From Fuscovulum blasticum DSM 2131 (lineage in GTDB: Bacteria > Pseudomonadota > Alphaproteobacteria > Rhodobacterales > Rhodobacteraceae): 64,000 nt of DNA. Each line of letters begins with the position of its first letter. The first letter of the stretch is position 1. Both the position numbers and the translations under genes were made by a program. This document shows, in pieces, positions 52,145-61,203 of this stretch. Location: the NCBI RefSeq assembly GCF_003034965.1, contig NZ_PZKE01000002.1:238199-302198 (forward strand). The letters run 5' to 3'. Below the pieces are notes generated by a model. It was not told where the DNA came from and ran no database searches. It worked only from the letters and a program-made list of their open reading frames with translations.

Positions 52145-53086
52145 TCATTTGCGGACCGCTCCGAAGGTGATGCCGCGCAACAGGTGCTTGCGCAGGAGGA
52201 TGGTGAACACCATGACCGGCAGCAGGAACACGGTCGCGCCGGCGGCCACCGCCGGCCAGTCCTGCCCGCCGACGCCGATGATGGTGGGGATGAAGGGCGG
52301 CGCGGTCTGGGCGTTGCCCGAGGTCAGCAGCACCGCGAAGGCATATTCGTTCCAGGCGAAGATCAGGCAGAAGATCGCGGTCGAGGCGATGCCCGTCGCC
52401 GCCTGCGGCAGCACCACCTTGCGGAACGCCTGAAACCGCGTGTAGCCGTCAATCAGCGCGGCCTCTTCGTATTCGCGGGGGATCTCGTCTATGAAGCCTT
52501 TCAGCAGCCAGACCGCCAGCGAGATGTTCACCGCCGTATAGAGCAGGATCATCCCCAGATGCGTGTCCGAGAGGCCCAGTTCGCGATACATCAGGTAGAT
52601 CGGGATGGCGACGGCGATGGGCGGCATCATCCGGGTGGACAGGATGAAGAACAGCAGGTCGTCCTTCAGCGGCACCTTGAAGCGGCTGAAGGCATAGGCC
52701 GCCAGCGTGCCCAGAAAGATGGACAGCGCGGTCGAGCTGAAGCCGATGATGACCGAATTCAGGAAGCGTTCGCCAAAGCGCGACGGGCCGGCGATCACCA
52801 TGCCGCTGCCGCGCACGATCCGGTCATACCAGGTTTCGGGCGGCGGCAGGGCGGCGAATTCCTCGGCCCCCAGCCGGGTGCGGGTGGTGAACAGGTTGAC
52901 GTAGCCTTCGAGACTGGGTTCGAACAGCACCTTGGGCGGATAGCTGATGCTGTCCGGCCCGGACTTGAAGCCGGTCGAGATGATCCAGACCAGCGGCAAC
53001 AGCGTGACAATGGTGTAGAAGGTGACCAGCAGACCGGCCGCCCATTTCGACAGTTTCGACGGTTCGGTGACGGACCAGGCGCTCAT
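52145..53086 (-). CDS. Sugar ABC transporter permease, MalG-like
   Basis: 313 residues with six membrane helices and the permease EAA loop EYEEAALIDGYTRFQAFRKVVLPQA. The N-terminal membrane segment (LLVTFYTIVTLLPLVWIISTGF) precedes a large periplasmic loop of about 90 residues. It pairs with the MalF-like protein, whose stop it overlaps by 4 bases. CUT1 family, importing a carbohydrate, polyol or glycerol-type compound. Confidence 0.95.
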   Translation of the reverse strand: MSAWSVTEPSKLSKWAAGLLVTFYTIVTLLPLVWIISTGFKSGPDSISYPPKVLFEPSLEGYVNLFTTRTRLGAEEFAALPPPETWYDRIVRGSGMVIAGPSRFGERFLNSVIIGFSSTALSIFLGTLAAYAFSRFKVPLKDDLLFFILSTRMMPPIAVAIPIYLMYRELGLSDTHLGMILLYTAVNISLAVWLLKGFIDEIPREYEEAALIDGYTRFQAFRKVVLPQAATGIASTAIFCLIFAWNEYAFAVLLTSGNAQTAPPFIPTIIGVGGQDWPAVAAGATVFLLPVMVFTILLRKHLLRGITFGAVRK

Positions 53087-54027
53087 CTTTCCTTCACCTT
53101 GTTCAGGGCTTTGACATAGATCGACGCAAGACCGAAGACCGTGACGAACAGGATGATGGCATAGGCCGAGGAATAGCCGGTCCGCCATTTCTCGAACGCC
53201 TCGCGCTTGAGGTCGATGCTGGTCAGCAGCGTCTCGTTGCCGGGGCCGCCGCCGGTGAGCAGGGCCACCATGTCGAACATCTTGAAATTCTCGATGCCAC
53301 GGAACAGCACCGCCAGCATCAGGAAGGGCAGCACCATGGGCACGGTGATCGTCCAGAACTGCCGCCATTTCGAGGCGCGGTCCACTTCGGCCGCCTCGTA
53401 GATGTAATCGGGGATCGACCGCAGACCCGCGAGGCAGATCAGCATGACGAAGGGCGTCCACATCCAGGTGTCGACGATGATGATCGACCAGGGCGCCAGC
53501 CCGCCCGGCCCCAGCATGGAAAACGAACTGGCCGGCGTGCCGGTCAGCAGTTCGACCACATAGTTCACCAGGCCGATCTGCGGCTGGTAGAGGAAGGTCC
53601 AGAAATTGCCCACCACGGCGGGCGACAGCATCATCGGGATCACGATCAGCGTGGTCAGCAGATCGTTGCCACGGAATTTCCGGTTGATCAGCCAGGCCAG
53701 GGTGAAGCCGATCACCACCTGCAGAAGCAGCGTCCAGAACAGGAAATGCGCCGTGGTCTGCATGGTGGCCCAGATGCCGTCATCGGTCAGGATGCGCTGA
53801 TAGTTGCGCAGGCCCACCCATTTCACCTCGGCGTTCGGCTTGTTGGCGGCGTAGTTGGTGAAGGACAGCCGCACCGTCCAGATCAGCGGAAAGATGTTGA
53901 TCGCCAGCAGTAGAAAGATCGTCGGGGCGACGAAGATCCAGGCGATGGCCCGGTCCGACAGGCCGCGGATGCGGCGCGAGACGGGGGCGGGCGTGGCCCT
54001 TGCGGCAAGGTCGATGGGGTTGGTCAT
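53083..54027 (-). CDS. Sugar ABC transporter permease, MalF-like
   Basis: 314 residues with six membrane helices and EAA loop YIYEAAEVDRASKWRQFWTITVPM. It starts about 120 bases after the binding-protein stop, beyond two strong hairpins that probably protect the binding-protein mRNA. It overlaps the next permease by 4 bases. Confidence 0.95.
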   Translation of the reverse strand: MTNPIDLAARATPAPVSRRIRGLSDRAIAWIFVAPTIFLLLAINIFPLIWTVRLSFTNYAANKPNAEVKWVGLRNYQRILTDDGIWATMQTTAHFLFWTLLLQVVIGFTLAWLINRKFRGNDLLTTLIVIPMMLSPAVVGNFWTFLYQPQIGLVNYVVELLTGTPASSFSMLGPGGLAPWSIIIVDTWMWTPFVMLICLAGLRSIPDYIYEAAEVDRASKWRQFWTITVPMVLPFLMLAVLFRGIENFKMFDMVALLTGGGPGNETLLTSIDLKREAFEKWRTGYSSAYAIILFVTVFGLASIYVKALNKVKER

Positions 54028-54073
54028 GGCATGGTCCCGCTGCGGCGCAAGACGGGACGGCCGTCTCGCCGGG

Positions 54074-54141
54074 CCCTCCCTCCCCCGCGCGAACGGGGGA
54101 AGGAGGGGTCTCTGGCCCCGTCCCCGCTGTGGGGGACGGGG
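54074..54141. repeat. Two hairpins between binding-protein and permease genes
   Basis: First: CCCTCCCTCCCCCG and CGGGGGAAGGAGGG (54074-54107). Second: CCCCGTCCCC, loop GCTGTG, GGGGACGGGG (54116-54141). In many ABC operons such elements make the binding protein more abundant than the permeases. Confidence 0.75.
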
Positions 54142-54149
54142 ATCAAGGG

Positions 54150-55466
54150 TCAGAGCTTGCCTTCGTCCTGGAAGACTTCGGTCCAGTCTGCGATCAGGCC
54201 ATCCAGCGCCTCTTGCGCGGTGCCCTGATCGGCCACGATGTAGTTGTGCAGCCGGTCCTGCATTGCCAGCAGGAGCGAGGCATAGGCCGGTTCCTGCCAG
54301 AAATCCTGCACGCCGTTCATCGCTTCAAGGAAATCGCCGGCGAAGGGGGCGCTGTCCTTGAAGCCCGGGTCTTCCAGAACGGCCTTGTGGCAGGAATAGC
54401 CGCCCATCGACCACCATTTCTTCTGCACCTCGGGCTGGGCGAACCATTTGATATAGGCCAGCGCCCCATCCATGTTGTCGGTGTAGCTGACAACCGAGAT
54501 GCCCTGCCCGCCCAGCGTGCTGGCGGCCACGTTCTGCGCGGGGTTCACGAAGAAGTCGATCTTGTCGCCGCCGACATTGGGGTCGGCGTAAAGGCCGGGG
54601 AAGAAGGCGAACCAGTTCATCGCCATGGCCACCTGCCCCGATTTGAAGGCGTCCAGCGACTGTTCCATATAGGCGTTGTCATAGCCGGGGGGCGTGGCGG
54701 TCTTGTAAAGTTCCTTGTAGAATTCAAGGCCTTCCACCGCAGCCGGGCTGTTCACCGCCCCTTCCATGTCATACTTGCCGGGGGTGTTTTCATATTTGAA
54801 CCCCCAGGCATAAAGTGCGCCGGTGGCGCCCATGGTGATGCCTTCGGACCCGCGCTCGGTGAAGATCGAGGCGCCGTAGACGGTCTGGCCGTCGATCTCG
54901 CGGCCCTGGAAGAACTGCGCGATTTCCAGCAGTTCCTTCTGCGTCTTCGGTTCGGCCAGGTCGCGGCCGTATTTTTCCTTGAAGGCGGCCTGGATCTCAG
55001 GGCGGGCGAACCAGTCCTTGCGGTAGAACCAGCCGTTCGCATCGCCCATGGCGGGCAGCGCGTAATAGTTCGGTTCGCCCTTCGGCCAGGTGGAATAGGC
55101 ATAGACGGTCGCCGGGGCGAAATCGTCCATGCTGATGCCTTCCTTGTCGAAGAAATCGTTCAGCTTGACGTAATGGCCGTTCTCGGCGCTGCCGCCGATC
55201 CACTGGCTGTCACCGATCAGCAGGTCGCACAACTGGCCGCCCGAGTTCAGTTCGTTCAGCATCCGGTCGGCGAAATTGGGCCAGGGCACGAATTCGAACT
55301 TCATCTTGATGCCCGACTGGGCTTCGAAGTCCTTTGACAGTTCGACCAGCGCGTTGGCCGGGTCCCAGGCGGCCCAGCACAGGGTCAGTTCCTTCGACTG
55401 CGCCGAGGCGGCCGAGGCCGCGACAAGCGCAAGGGCCGCGGATGCGGCCAGATGTCCAGCTTTCAT
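54150..55466 (-). CDS. Extracellular sugar-binding protein of a CUT1 ABC transporter
   Basis: 438 residues. A Sec signal peptide (MKAGHLAASAALALVAASAASAQ) is followed by a type 2 solute-binding fold (KELTLCWAAWDPANALVELSKDFEAQSGIKMKFEFV-type start), with GDSQWIGG, LPAMGDANGWFYRKDW and QGISVVSYTDNMDGALAYIKW. It captures the substrate in the periplasm for the MalFG-like permeases. GGGAGGA precedes the ATG. It is the first gene of an operon that continues to the kinase, with a LacI-type operator-like sequence about 115 bases upstream. Confidence 0.93.
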   Translation of the reverse strand: MKAGHLAASAALALVAASAASAQSKELTLCWAAWDPANALVELSKDFEAQSGIKMKFEFVPWPNFADRMLNELNSGGQLCDLLIGDSQWIGGSAENGHYVKLNDFFDKEGISMDDFAPATVYAYSTWPKGEPNYYALPAMGDANGWFYRKDWFARPEIQAAFKEKYGRDLAEPKTQKELLEIAQFFQGREIDGQTVYGASIFTERGSEGITMGATGALYAWGFKYENTPGKYDMEGAVNSPAAVEGLEFYKELYKTATPPGYDNAYMEQSLDAFKSGQVAMAMNWFAFFPGLYADPNVGGDKIDFFVNPAQNVAASTLGGQGISVVSYTDNMDGALAYIKWFAQPEVQKKWWSMGGYSCHKAVLEDPGFKDSAPFAGDFLEAMNGVQDFWQEPAYASLLLAMQDRLHNYIVADQGTAQEALDGLIADWTEVFQDEGKL

Positions 55467-55544
55467 GTAATCCTCCCGGTTGTCGATGCAGTCCGTGACG
55501 TGCCTGTACCGGGAAACCTCCGGCCGGGCCTTCTCCCTGCGGAA

Positions 55545-55574
55545 AGCATAGGAACAGGCGGCGTCTGCTGTCCA
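55545..55574 (-). promoter_or_regulatory. Possible promoter of the sugar ABC operon
   Basis: On the minus strand TGGACA (55569-55574), 18-base spacer, TATGCT (55545-55550). It is weak but well placed for the binding-protein gene. Confidence 0.4.
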
Positions 55575-55581
55575 CAGATTT

Positions 55582-55599
55582 ATGAGGTACGCACCTCAT
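55582..55599. promoter_or_regulatory. LacI-family operator-like palindrome O1
   Basis: ATGAGGTACGCACCTCAT: half-sites match at 8 of 9 positions and the centre is CpG, the hallmark of LacI-family operators. It lies between the binding-protein gene and lacI, 8 bases upstream of the -35-like box. Confidence 0.65.
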
Positions 55600-55655
55600 T
55601 TCGCGGTGCAGCATGGGACGGGCCGGATGGCGCCGTCTGGCGGCCGCAAAGCAAC

Positions 55656-56693
55656 CTATTGATCGGGCGGCAGGTTTTCGCGCAGGACGATTTCGACGCG
55701 CAACTGTTCCTGCGCCTCGTCAATCGGGGCGTGATCGGCCTTGGCGCGCAGCACGCGCAGGGTGGACCGGGCAAGGTGGCCCAGATTCTGCGTGATGATC
55801 GCATCAATATGGCCCGCCAGCAGGGCACGGCGGGTGTGCGGCGTCAGTTCGTGACCGATCACGACGAATCGCCCGGTCAGCCCCAGATCGGCCAGGGTGG
55901 CGGCCAGCGCCCGGTGCCCTGCCCCCAGAAGATAGATGCCGCGCACATCACGGGCATGACGCAGCGCCTCGGTCACCACGGCGCGGAGGGTGGCGTCGGA
56001 GCCGTGGGTTTCCAAGGTGGGCAAGACCTCAAGCCCCGGGAAATCGGCCAGCATCACCTCGTCAAAGCCGCGGCGGCGTTCGATGGCATCGCGCAACTGC
56101 ATCGACTGCGCCACCGCCAGGATCTGCCCCGATGCCGCGCCGGCAAACCGGCCCATCAGCACCGCCGCCGTGCGCCCCGCCGCGCGGCTGTCGATGCCGA
56201 CGAAATGGTCGCGTTCGGTGCTGGGCAGGTCTGAGGCCAGCGCGATGACCGGAATTCCCTTTGATTTCAGCCCCCTGATCGCATCGCGCAGGACCGGGGT
56301 TTCCGGCGCCATGACCGCGACACCCGCCACGTCCTGCGGCGCCATCCGGCCCAGCAGGGCCGCCAGCGCATGGGCGTCTTCCGCCGGGTAGCGCGTGATC
56401 TCCAGTTCCATCCGGGCGGTCACGGCGGATTGCGCCGCCTCGGTCAGCGCCTCGGCCAGCGTTTCGACGAACTGGCTGTCGCCATCGGGCAGCGCCGCCA
56501 CCATGCGATAGCGCCTTTGCCGCGCCAGATTGGCCGCCGCCATATCGCGCACATAGCCCAGACGGGCCACCGCATCCTGCACCGCCGATACGGTTTTCGC
56601 CCGCACCCCGGGCCGCGCGTTCAGCACGCGGTCTACCGTGGCCAGGCTGACGCCGGCTTCGCGGGCAATGTCATTGACGGTGGGGCGGCTCAT
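55656..56693 (-). CDS. LacI-family transcriptional regulator
   Basis: 345 residues. The helix-turn-helix and hinge helix are PTVNDIAREAGVSLATVDRVLNARPGVRAKTV-like at residues 4-35, with the DNA-reading VSLATVDRVLN. The C-terminal periplasmic-binding-type domain (MVAALPDGDSQFVETLAEALTEAA) binds a small sugar effector. It reads towards the ABC operon and likely represses it; operator-like palindromes lie on both sides of it. Confidence 0.92.
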   Translation of the reverse strand: MSRPTVNDIAREAGVSLATVDRVLNARPGVRAKTVSAVQDAVARLGYVRDMAAANLARQRRYRMVAALPDGDSQFVETLAEALTEAAQSAVTARMELEITRYPAEDAHALAALLGRMAPQDVAGVAVMAPETPVLRDAIRGLKSKGIPVIALASDLPSTERDHFVGIDSRAAGRTAAVLMGRFAGAASGQILAVAQSMQLRDAIERRRGFDEVMLADFPGLEVLPTLETHGSDATLRAVVTEALRHARDVRGIYLLGAGHRALAATLADLGLTGRFVVIGHELTPHTRRALLAGHIDAIITQNLGHLARSTLRVLRAKADHAPIDEAQEQLRVEIVLRENLPPDQ

Positions 56694-56728
56694 GTCTCCT
56701 CGCTATGCGGAAAAGCGTGGCCCAGTCC

Positions 56729-56746
56729 TTGAGGTACGTCAATCAT
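56729..56746. promoter_or_regulatory. LacI-family operator-like palindrome O2
   Basis: TTGAGGTACGTCAATCAT shares TGAGGTACG with O1 and has a CpG centre, but its right half is only 5-6 of 9 matched. It is 36 bases upstream of the lacI start, suggesting autoregulation. It also lies before the LysR gene. Confidence 0.5.
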
Positions 56747-56869
56747 TCTCATCCCCACTTGCCGCACCCTGCCCCGGCGGCGCGGGAAAAGGCAAGCGTC
56801 GGCCCGCTCTGGCAAAGACGGCGCAAGGGTGCAATCCTTGGCCAGACCCAACCGCCCCCGCGAGGCACC

Positions 56870-57784
56870 TTGGCCTTCACCCTGCGCCAGCTTCAGTTCT
56901 TTGTTGCCGCGGCCGATTCCGGCAGCATTTCGGCCGCCGCGCGGATGCTGTCGATCTCGCAAAGCTCGGTCACAGAAGCGATCCGCGCGCTGGAAGTGGA
57001 TCTGGGCGTCCTTCTGTTTGAACGCCGCGCCCGCGGGCTGGAGCTGACGCACAAGGGCGGGCTGTTCCTGCGCCATGCCAGCCAGATTCTTGGCGACGTG
57101 TCGCAGGCCCGGCAATCGTTCCAGCAGGAAACCGGCAATGTGCCGGGGCGGTTGTCGCTGGGCGTGTCGTCGCTGGTGGCGGGCTATGTGCTGTCGGACG
57201 TGCTGTCGCGGTTTCGCCGGGGCTGGCCGGCGATCGAGATTTCGGCGCTGGAGGAAACCGGCGACTATCTGCAACACCTGCTGATCGGGGGCGAGCTGGA
57301 CGTGGCCGTCCTGTTCACCTCGTCCATCCGTGACCGCGCGGCGCTGAACGTGGAAACGCTGCTGGTGTCGCCCTATCGGCTGTGGCTGCCGCAGGGGCAC
57401 AGGCTGGCCTCGGCCGAAGTCATCGCGCCCGAGGATCTGGTCGAGGAACCCTTCATCAGCCTGATGGTGGACGAGATCGAGGAAAGCACCCGCCGCCTGA
57501 TGGCCGGCTTGTCGGTGCGGCCCCGCATCGCCTTTCGCACCCGCAGCGTCGAGGCGGTGCGGTCGCTGGTCGCTACTGGCGCCGGGCTGGCGATCCTGCC
57601 CAGCCTGGTTTACCGGCCCTGGTCGCTGGAAGGCGACCGGATCGAGATCCGCGATGTTTCGGGCGACCTGCCGTCGGTGCAGGTCGGGCTGGCCTGGCGC
57701 AAGGGGGCGCCGCTTTCGGCCCCGGCGCATAATTTCGTGCGGTCGGCGCAGCTTGGCTTTGCCGCGCGCCCCGCCGTTCCGTGA
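56870..57784 (+). CDS. LysR-family transcriptional regulator
   Basis: 304 residues from a TTG at 56870 with CGAGG 4 bases upstream. The N-terminal winged helix is clear (AFTLRQLQFFVAAADSGSISAAARMLSISQSSVTEAIRALE). The effector domain follows with FERRARGLELTHKGGLFLRHA and GAGLAILPSLV. The next gene's GTG overlaps the stop (GTGA), an unusual coupling for a LysR regulator. Its likely targets are the sulfotransferase-like or the polyamine-type ABC genes. Confidence 0.9.
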   Translation: MAFTLRQLQFFVAAADSGSISAAARMLSISQSSVTEAIRALEVDLGVLLFERRARGLELTHKGGLFLRHASQILGDVSQARQSFQQETGNVPGRLSLGVSSLVAGYVLSDVLSRFRRGWPAIEISALEETGDYLQHLLIGGELDVAVLFTSSIRDRAALNVETLLVSPYRLWLPQGHRLASAEVIAPEDLVEEPFISLMVDEIEESTRRLMAGLSVRPRIAFRTRSVEAVRSLVATGAGLAILPSLVYRPWSLEGDRIEIRDVSGDLPSVQVGLAWRKGAPLSAPAHNFVRSAQLGFAARPAVP

Positions 57785-58803
57785 AGATCCTGCTGCACAT
57801 GGGGCCGGGCAAGACCGGCACCACCGCCTTGCAGCAATCGCTGCATGACGGGGCAGAGGTGCTGCGGGCCAGATCGGTGCTTTACCCGCGCTTCGGCGGT
57901 TCTGCCATTGCACATCACCTGCTGCTGGCCCTGTGCGAACACCCCGACCGGCTGACCGGCTGGACGTTGCAGGAACATGGCGGCCCCGAGGCGACGGCGG
58001 ACAGGGCCTGGCAGGTGTGGAACGAGCTATGCGTCGCGGTTGCGGCCAGCCCGCCCCGGGTGCTGGTGCTGTCCAGCGAAGTGCTGTTCCAGCAGGCGCG
58101 CGGCAAGGCCAAGGCCCTGCTGGCGGAAACCCTGTCGGAACTGACCTCCGACATCACCCCGATCTTCTATATCCGCGATCCGGTCTCGCATTACCGGGCG
58201 CGGCTTCAGGAATGGCTCAAGACCGAAAACGCCCCGCTGCCGCCCAGCCGGCTGCCGCTGCGCGAGGCGATCCTGGACACCGAGGCCGCCTTCGGACGCC
58301 CGCCCGACCTGGTGGCGTTTGACCGCGCCACCCTGCAGGGGGGCGACATCAGCACCGATTTCGTCACCCGGTTTCTTGGCCCCGAAGTGACGCCCGCCGA
58401 CCTGCCACGGCATCAGGCGAATGTCGGCCTGTCGGCCGAGGCGCTGGTGCTGCTGGCGCGGCTGCGGCGCGACGGGGGGCTGACGGCGGCGGCCCGGCGG
58501 CGGGGCGAACGGCTGATCCGGCCGCTGGCCGCGCTGGACCGCAGCGATCCGCCCGATGCGCCGCTGGCCCTGCACCCCGAAGTGGCCGAGGCCGCCCTGC
58601 GCGCCGCCACCTGCCACCGCTGGCTGGCCGAGACCGGGCGCCTTGCCCTGCCGGGGCTGGACACGGGCCGCGTTGACGGCGCGCCGCCACCCGGCTGGAT
58701 GCGCGCCGCGCCGCCGGAAACGCTGTTCGCGCATGATCCGGCCCGTTTGGCGCGGCTGACCGCGGCGCTTTGGCAAAGCCATCGGCATCTGATGGCCGGC
58801 TGA
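57781..58803 (+). CDS. Sulfotransferase-like P-loop protein
   Basis: 340 residues, starts GTG 57781 overlapping the LysR stop by 4 bases. KILLHMGPGKTGTTALQQSL resembles the 5'-phosphosulfate loop of PAPS-dependent sulfotransferases (P-loop Lys/Thr), and FYIRDPVSHYRARLQEW resembles their 3'-phosphate motif (R-x-P...S). The C-terminal third (RDGGLTAAARRRGERLIRPLAALD onward) has no recognised domain. It may transfer sulfate to a carbohydrate or lipid acceptor, but related P-loop folds exist. I see no PAPS synthesis genes nearby. Confidence 0.7.
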   Translation: MKILLHMGPGKTGTTALQQSLHDGAEVLRARSVLYPRFGGSAIAHHLLLALCEHPDRLTGWTLQEHGGPEATADRAWQVWNELCVAVAASPPRVLVLSSEVLFQQARGKAKALLAETLSELTSDITPIFYIRDPVSHYRARLQEWLKTENAPLPPSRLPLREAILDTEAAFGRPPDLVAFDRATLQGGDISTDFVTRFLGPEVTPADLPRHQANVGLSAEALVLLARLRRDGGLTAAARRRGERLIRPLAALDRSDPPDAPLALHPEVAEAALRAATCHRWLAETGRLALPGLDTGRVDGAPPPGWMRAAPPETLFAHDPARLARLTAALWQSHRHLMAG

Positions 58804-58939
58804 AACCGCCAGCCATCGGAAACACCAATACCTCGCATCCATCTTTTGCATTTGCGATTCCTGCCCGCTTCCGTAGCGTGATTGCATGACCGGAATACCG
58901 GCGTGCCGCCCGGAGCGGCCTATCCACAGGGAGTTTGCG

Positions 58940-60094
58940 ATGAACACCATGAAGCTGATGGCCAGCACGGCCCTTGTTCTGTTGACCGGCCTTGGGCCGA
59001 CCTTCGCGCAGATGACCGCGCTTGGCACGCCGGAAGGCCAGGTCGATATCGTGGCCTGGCCCGGCTATATCGAGCGGGGCGAAACCGACAAGGCCTATGA
59101 CTGGGTGACCAAGTTCGAGGCGGCCTCGGGCTGCAAGGTCAACGTGAAGACCGCCAACACCAGCGACGAGATGGTTGCCCTGATGAACGAGGGCGGCTTC
59201 GATCTGGTCACGGCCAGCGGCGATGCCTCGCTGCGGCTGGTGGCGGGCAAGCGTATCCAGCCCATCAACACCGATCTGATCCCGTCCTGGTCCAAGGTTG
59301 ATGACCGGCTGAAGGACGCGCCCTGGCATACGGTGGGCGGCGTGCATTACGGCGTGCCCTACCAGTGGGGGCCGAACGTGCTGATGTACAACACCGAGGT
59401 GTTCAAGGACGGTCCGCCGAAATCCTGGTCGGTGGTGTTCGAGGAAACCACCCTGCCCGACGGCAAGTCGAACAAGGGCCGCGTGCAGGCCTATGACGGC
59501 CCGATCCACATTGCCGATGCCGCGCAATACCTGATGGCGCACAAGCCGGAACTGGACATCACCAACCCCTATGAGCTGAACGAGGACCAATACGCGGCCG
59601 CGCTGGACCTGCTGCGCGCCCAGCGCGAACTGGTCGGGCGCTACTGGCACGACGCGATGATCCAGGTGGACGACTTCAAGAACGAGGGCGTGGTTGCCTC
59701 GGGGTCGTGGCCGTTCCAGGTGAACCTGCTGAAATCGGAAGGCCAGCCCGTTGCCAGCACCATTCCCGAGGAAGGCGCCACCGGCTGGGCCGATACGCTG
59801 ATGCTGCATTCCGAGGCGCCGCACCCGACCTGCGCCTATCTGTTCATGGAACATTCGCTGAATTCGAACCTGCAATCCGACCTGTCGGTCTGGTTCGGGT
59901 CGAACCCCGTTGTTCCTGCCGCCTGCACCGATGGCAGCGGGATGCAGACCAAGGAAGGCTGCACCGCCAACGGATTTGACGATTTCGACCGCATCCGGTT
60001 CTGGACCACCCCGGTCGCAAGCTGCCCGGCGGGCAACTGCGTGCCCTATTACCGCTGGGTGTCCGACTATATCGGCGTGATCGGCGGCCGCTGA
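58940..60094 (+). CDS. Polyamine-type ABC transporter substrate-binding protein (PotD-like)
   Basis: 384 residues. A signal peptide (MKLMASTALVLLTGLGPTFAQ) is followed by VDIVAWPGYIERGETDKAYDWVTKFEAASGCKVNV, the PotD/PotF-like pattern, and VPYQWGPNVLMYNTEVFK. Cysteines (TCAYLF, AACTDG, KEGCTANG, ASCPAGNC) form probable disulfides in the periplasm. It feeds the permeases encoded downstream. CAGGGA precedes the ATG at 58940. A hairpin lies before the ATPase gene. Confidence 0.9.
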   Translation: MNTMKLMASTALVLLTGLGPTFAQMTALGTPEGQVDIVAWPGYIERGETDKAYDWVTKFEAASGCKVNVKTANTSDEMVALMNEGGFDLVTASGDASLRLVAGKRIQPINTDLIPSWSKVDDRLKDAPWHTVGGVHYGVPYQWGPNVLMYNTEVFKDGPPKSWSVVFEETTLPDGKSNKGRVQAYDGPIHIADAAQYLMAHKPELDITNPYELNEDQYAAALDLLRAQRELVGRYWHDAMIQVDDFKNEGVVASGSWPFQVNLLKSEGQPVASTIPEEGATGWADTLMLHSEAPHPTCAYLFMEHSLNSNLQSDLSVWFGSNPVVPAACTDGSGMQTKEGCTANGFDDFDRIRFWTTPVASCPAGNCVPYYRWVSDYIGVIGGR

Positions 60095-60107
60095 GCCACA
60101 GAGCCAC

Positions 60108-60136
60108 GCCCCTTTCCCCATGCCGGGGACAGGGGC
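60108..60136 (+). repeat. Hairpin between the PotD-like and ATPase genes
   Basis: GCCCC-TTT-CCCC pairs with GGGG-ACA-GGGGC with one mismatch, loop ATGCC. It probably stabilises the binding-protein message. Confidence 0.6.
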
Positions 60137-60183
60137 CTTTCCCACCCCGCGCCTGCCGTGCCTGCGCCGCGGTCGGGCGGGCC

Positions 60184-61203
60184 ATGTCCGGTGACCAGAT
60201 GACCGCTGCCGTCGAATTCCTGAACGTCTCGCGCCATTACGGGGCCGGGCCTGTGGCCGTGAAGGCCGTGGACGGGGTGGACCTGACCATCCCCGAGGGC
60301 GAGTTCTTCGCCATGCTTGGCCCTTCGGGGTCTGGCAAGACCACCTGCCTGCGGCTGATCTCGGGGTTTGAAACGCCCACGGCCGGCGCGATCCGCATCT
60401 TTGGCGAAGATGTCAGCCGGGTGCCGCCGAACCTGCGCAACGTGAACACCGTCTTTCAGGATTACGCGCTGTTCCCGCATATGAGCGTACGCGACAACGT
60501 GGCCTACGGGCTGATGGTCAAGGGCGTGGACCGCCGCAGCCGTCTGGCCAAGGCCGACGAGATGCTGTCGCTGGTGCATCTGCCCGATTACGGCAGCCGC
60601 AAGCCGGGGCAGTTGTCGGGCGGCCAGCGCCAGCGGGTGGCGCTGGCCCGCGCGCTGGTCAACGAACCAAAGGTGCTGCTGCTGGACGAACCGCTGGGCG
60701 CGCTGGACCTGAAGCTGCGCGAGGCGATGCAGGACGAGTTGAAGAACCTGCAACGCCGGCTGGGCATCACCTTCGTCTTCGTCACCCATGACCAGGGCGA
60801 GGCGCTGTCGATGGCCGACCGCGTGGCCGTCTTTTCGCGCGGGCGCATCGTGCAGGTGGGCACGCCGGAAGAAATCTATGACCGCCCGGCCACCCGTTTC
60901 GTGGCCGATTTCGTGGGGTCATCCAACGTGCTGCCGCCCGACCTTTCGGCGCGGCTGGGCGGCCCCGCCACCTGGGCCAGCCTGCGCCCCGAGGCGATCC
61001 GGCTGACCGACACCGCGCCGCGCGCGCGGGGCCGGGTGACCGGGCTGCGCTATCTGGGCCTTGGCACGCGGCTGGCCGTGGATGTGGGCGGCACCGAACT
61101 GGTGGCGCTGGTTCCCGCCGGCACCGCCCTGCCCGCCGAGGGCGCCGAGGTTGGCCTGACCTGGGCGGCGGACGCCGCGCATCAGATGGCGGGCGAGGCA
61201 TGA
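60184..61203 (+). CDS. Polyamine-type ABC transporter ATPase (PotA-like)
   Basis: 339 residues. Walker A GPSGSGKTTCLR, signature LSGGQRQRVALARAL, Walker B VLLLDEPLGALDLKLRE and a TOBE domain (LRPEAIRLTDTAPRARG). It drives import by the two permeases that follow; its stop overlaps the next start by 4 bases. The start may be 60184 or the Met five codons later. Confidence 0.95.
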   Translation: MSGDQMTAAVEFLNVSRHYGAGPVAVKAVDGVDLTIPEGEFFAMLGPSGSGKTTCLRLISGFETPTAGAIRIFGEDVSRVPPNLRNVNTVFQDYALFPHMSVRDNVAYGLMVKGVDRRSRLAKADEMLSLVHLPDYGSRKPGQLSGGQRQRVALARALVNEPKVLLLDEPLGALDLKLREAMQDELKNLQRRLGITFVFVTHDQGEALSMADRVAVFSRGRIVQVGTPEEIYDRPATRFVADFVGSSNVLPPDLSARLGGPATWASLRPEAIRLTDTAPRARGRVTGLRYLGLGTRLAVDVGGTELVALVPAGTALPAEGAEVGLTWAADAAHQMAGEA

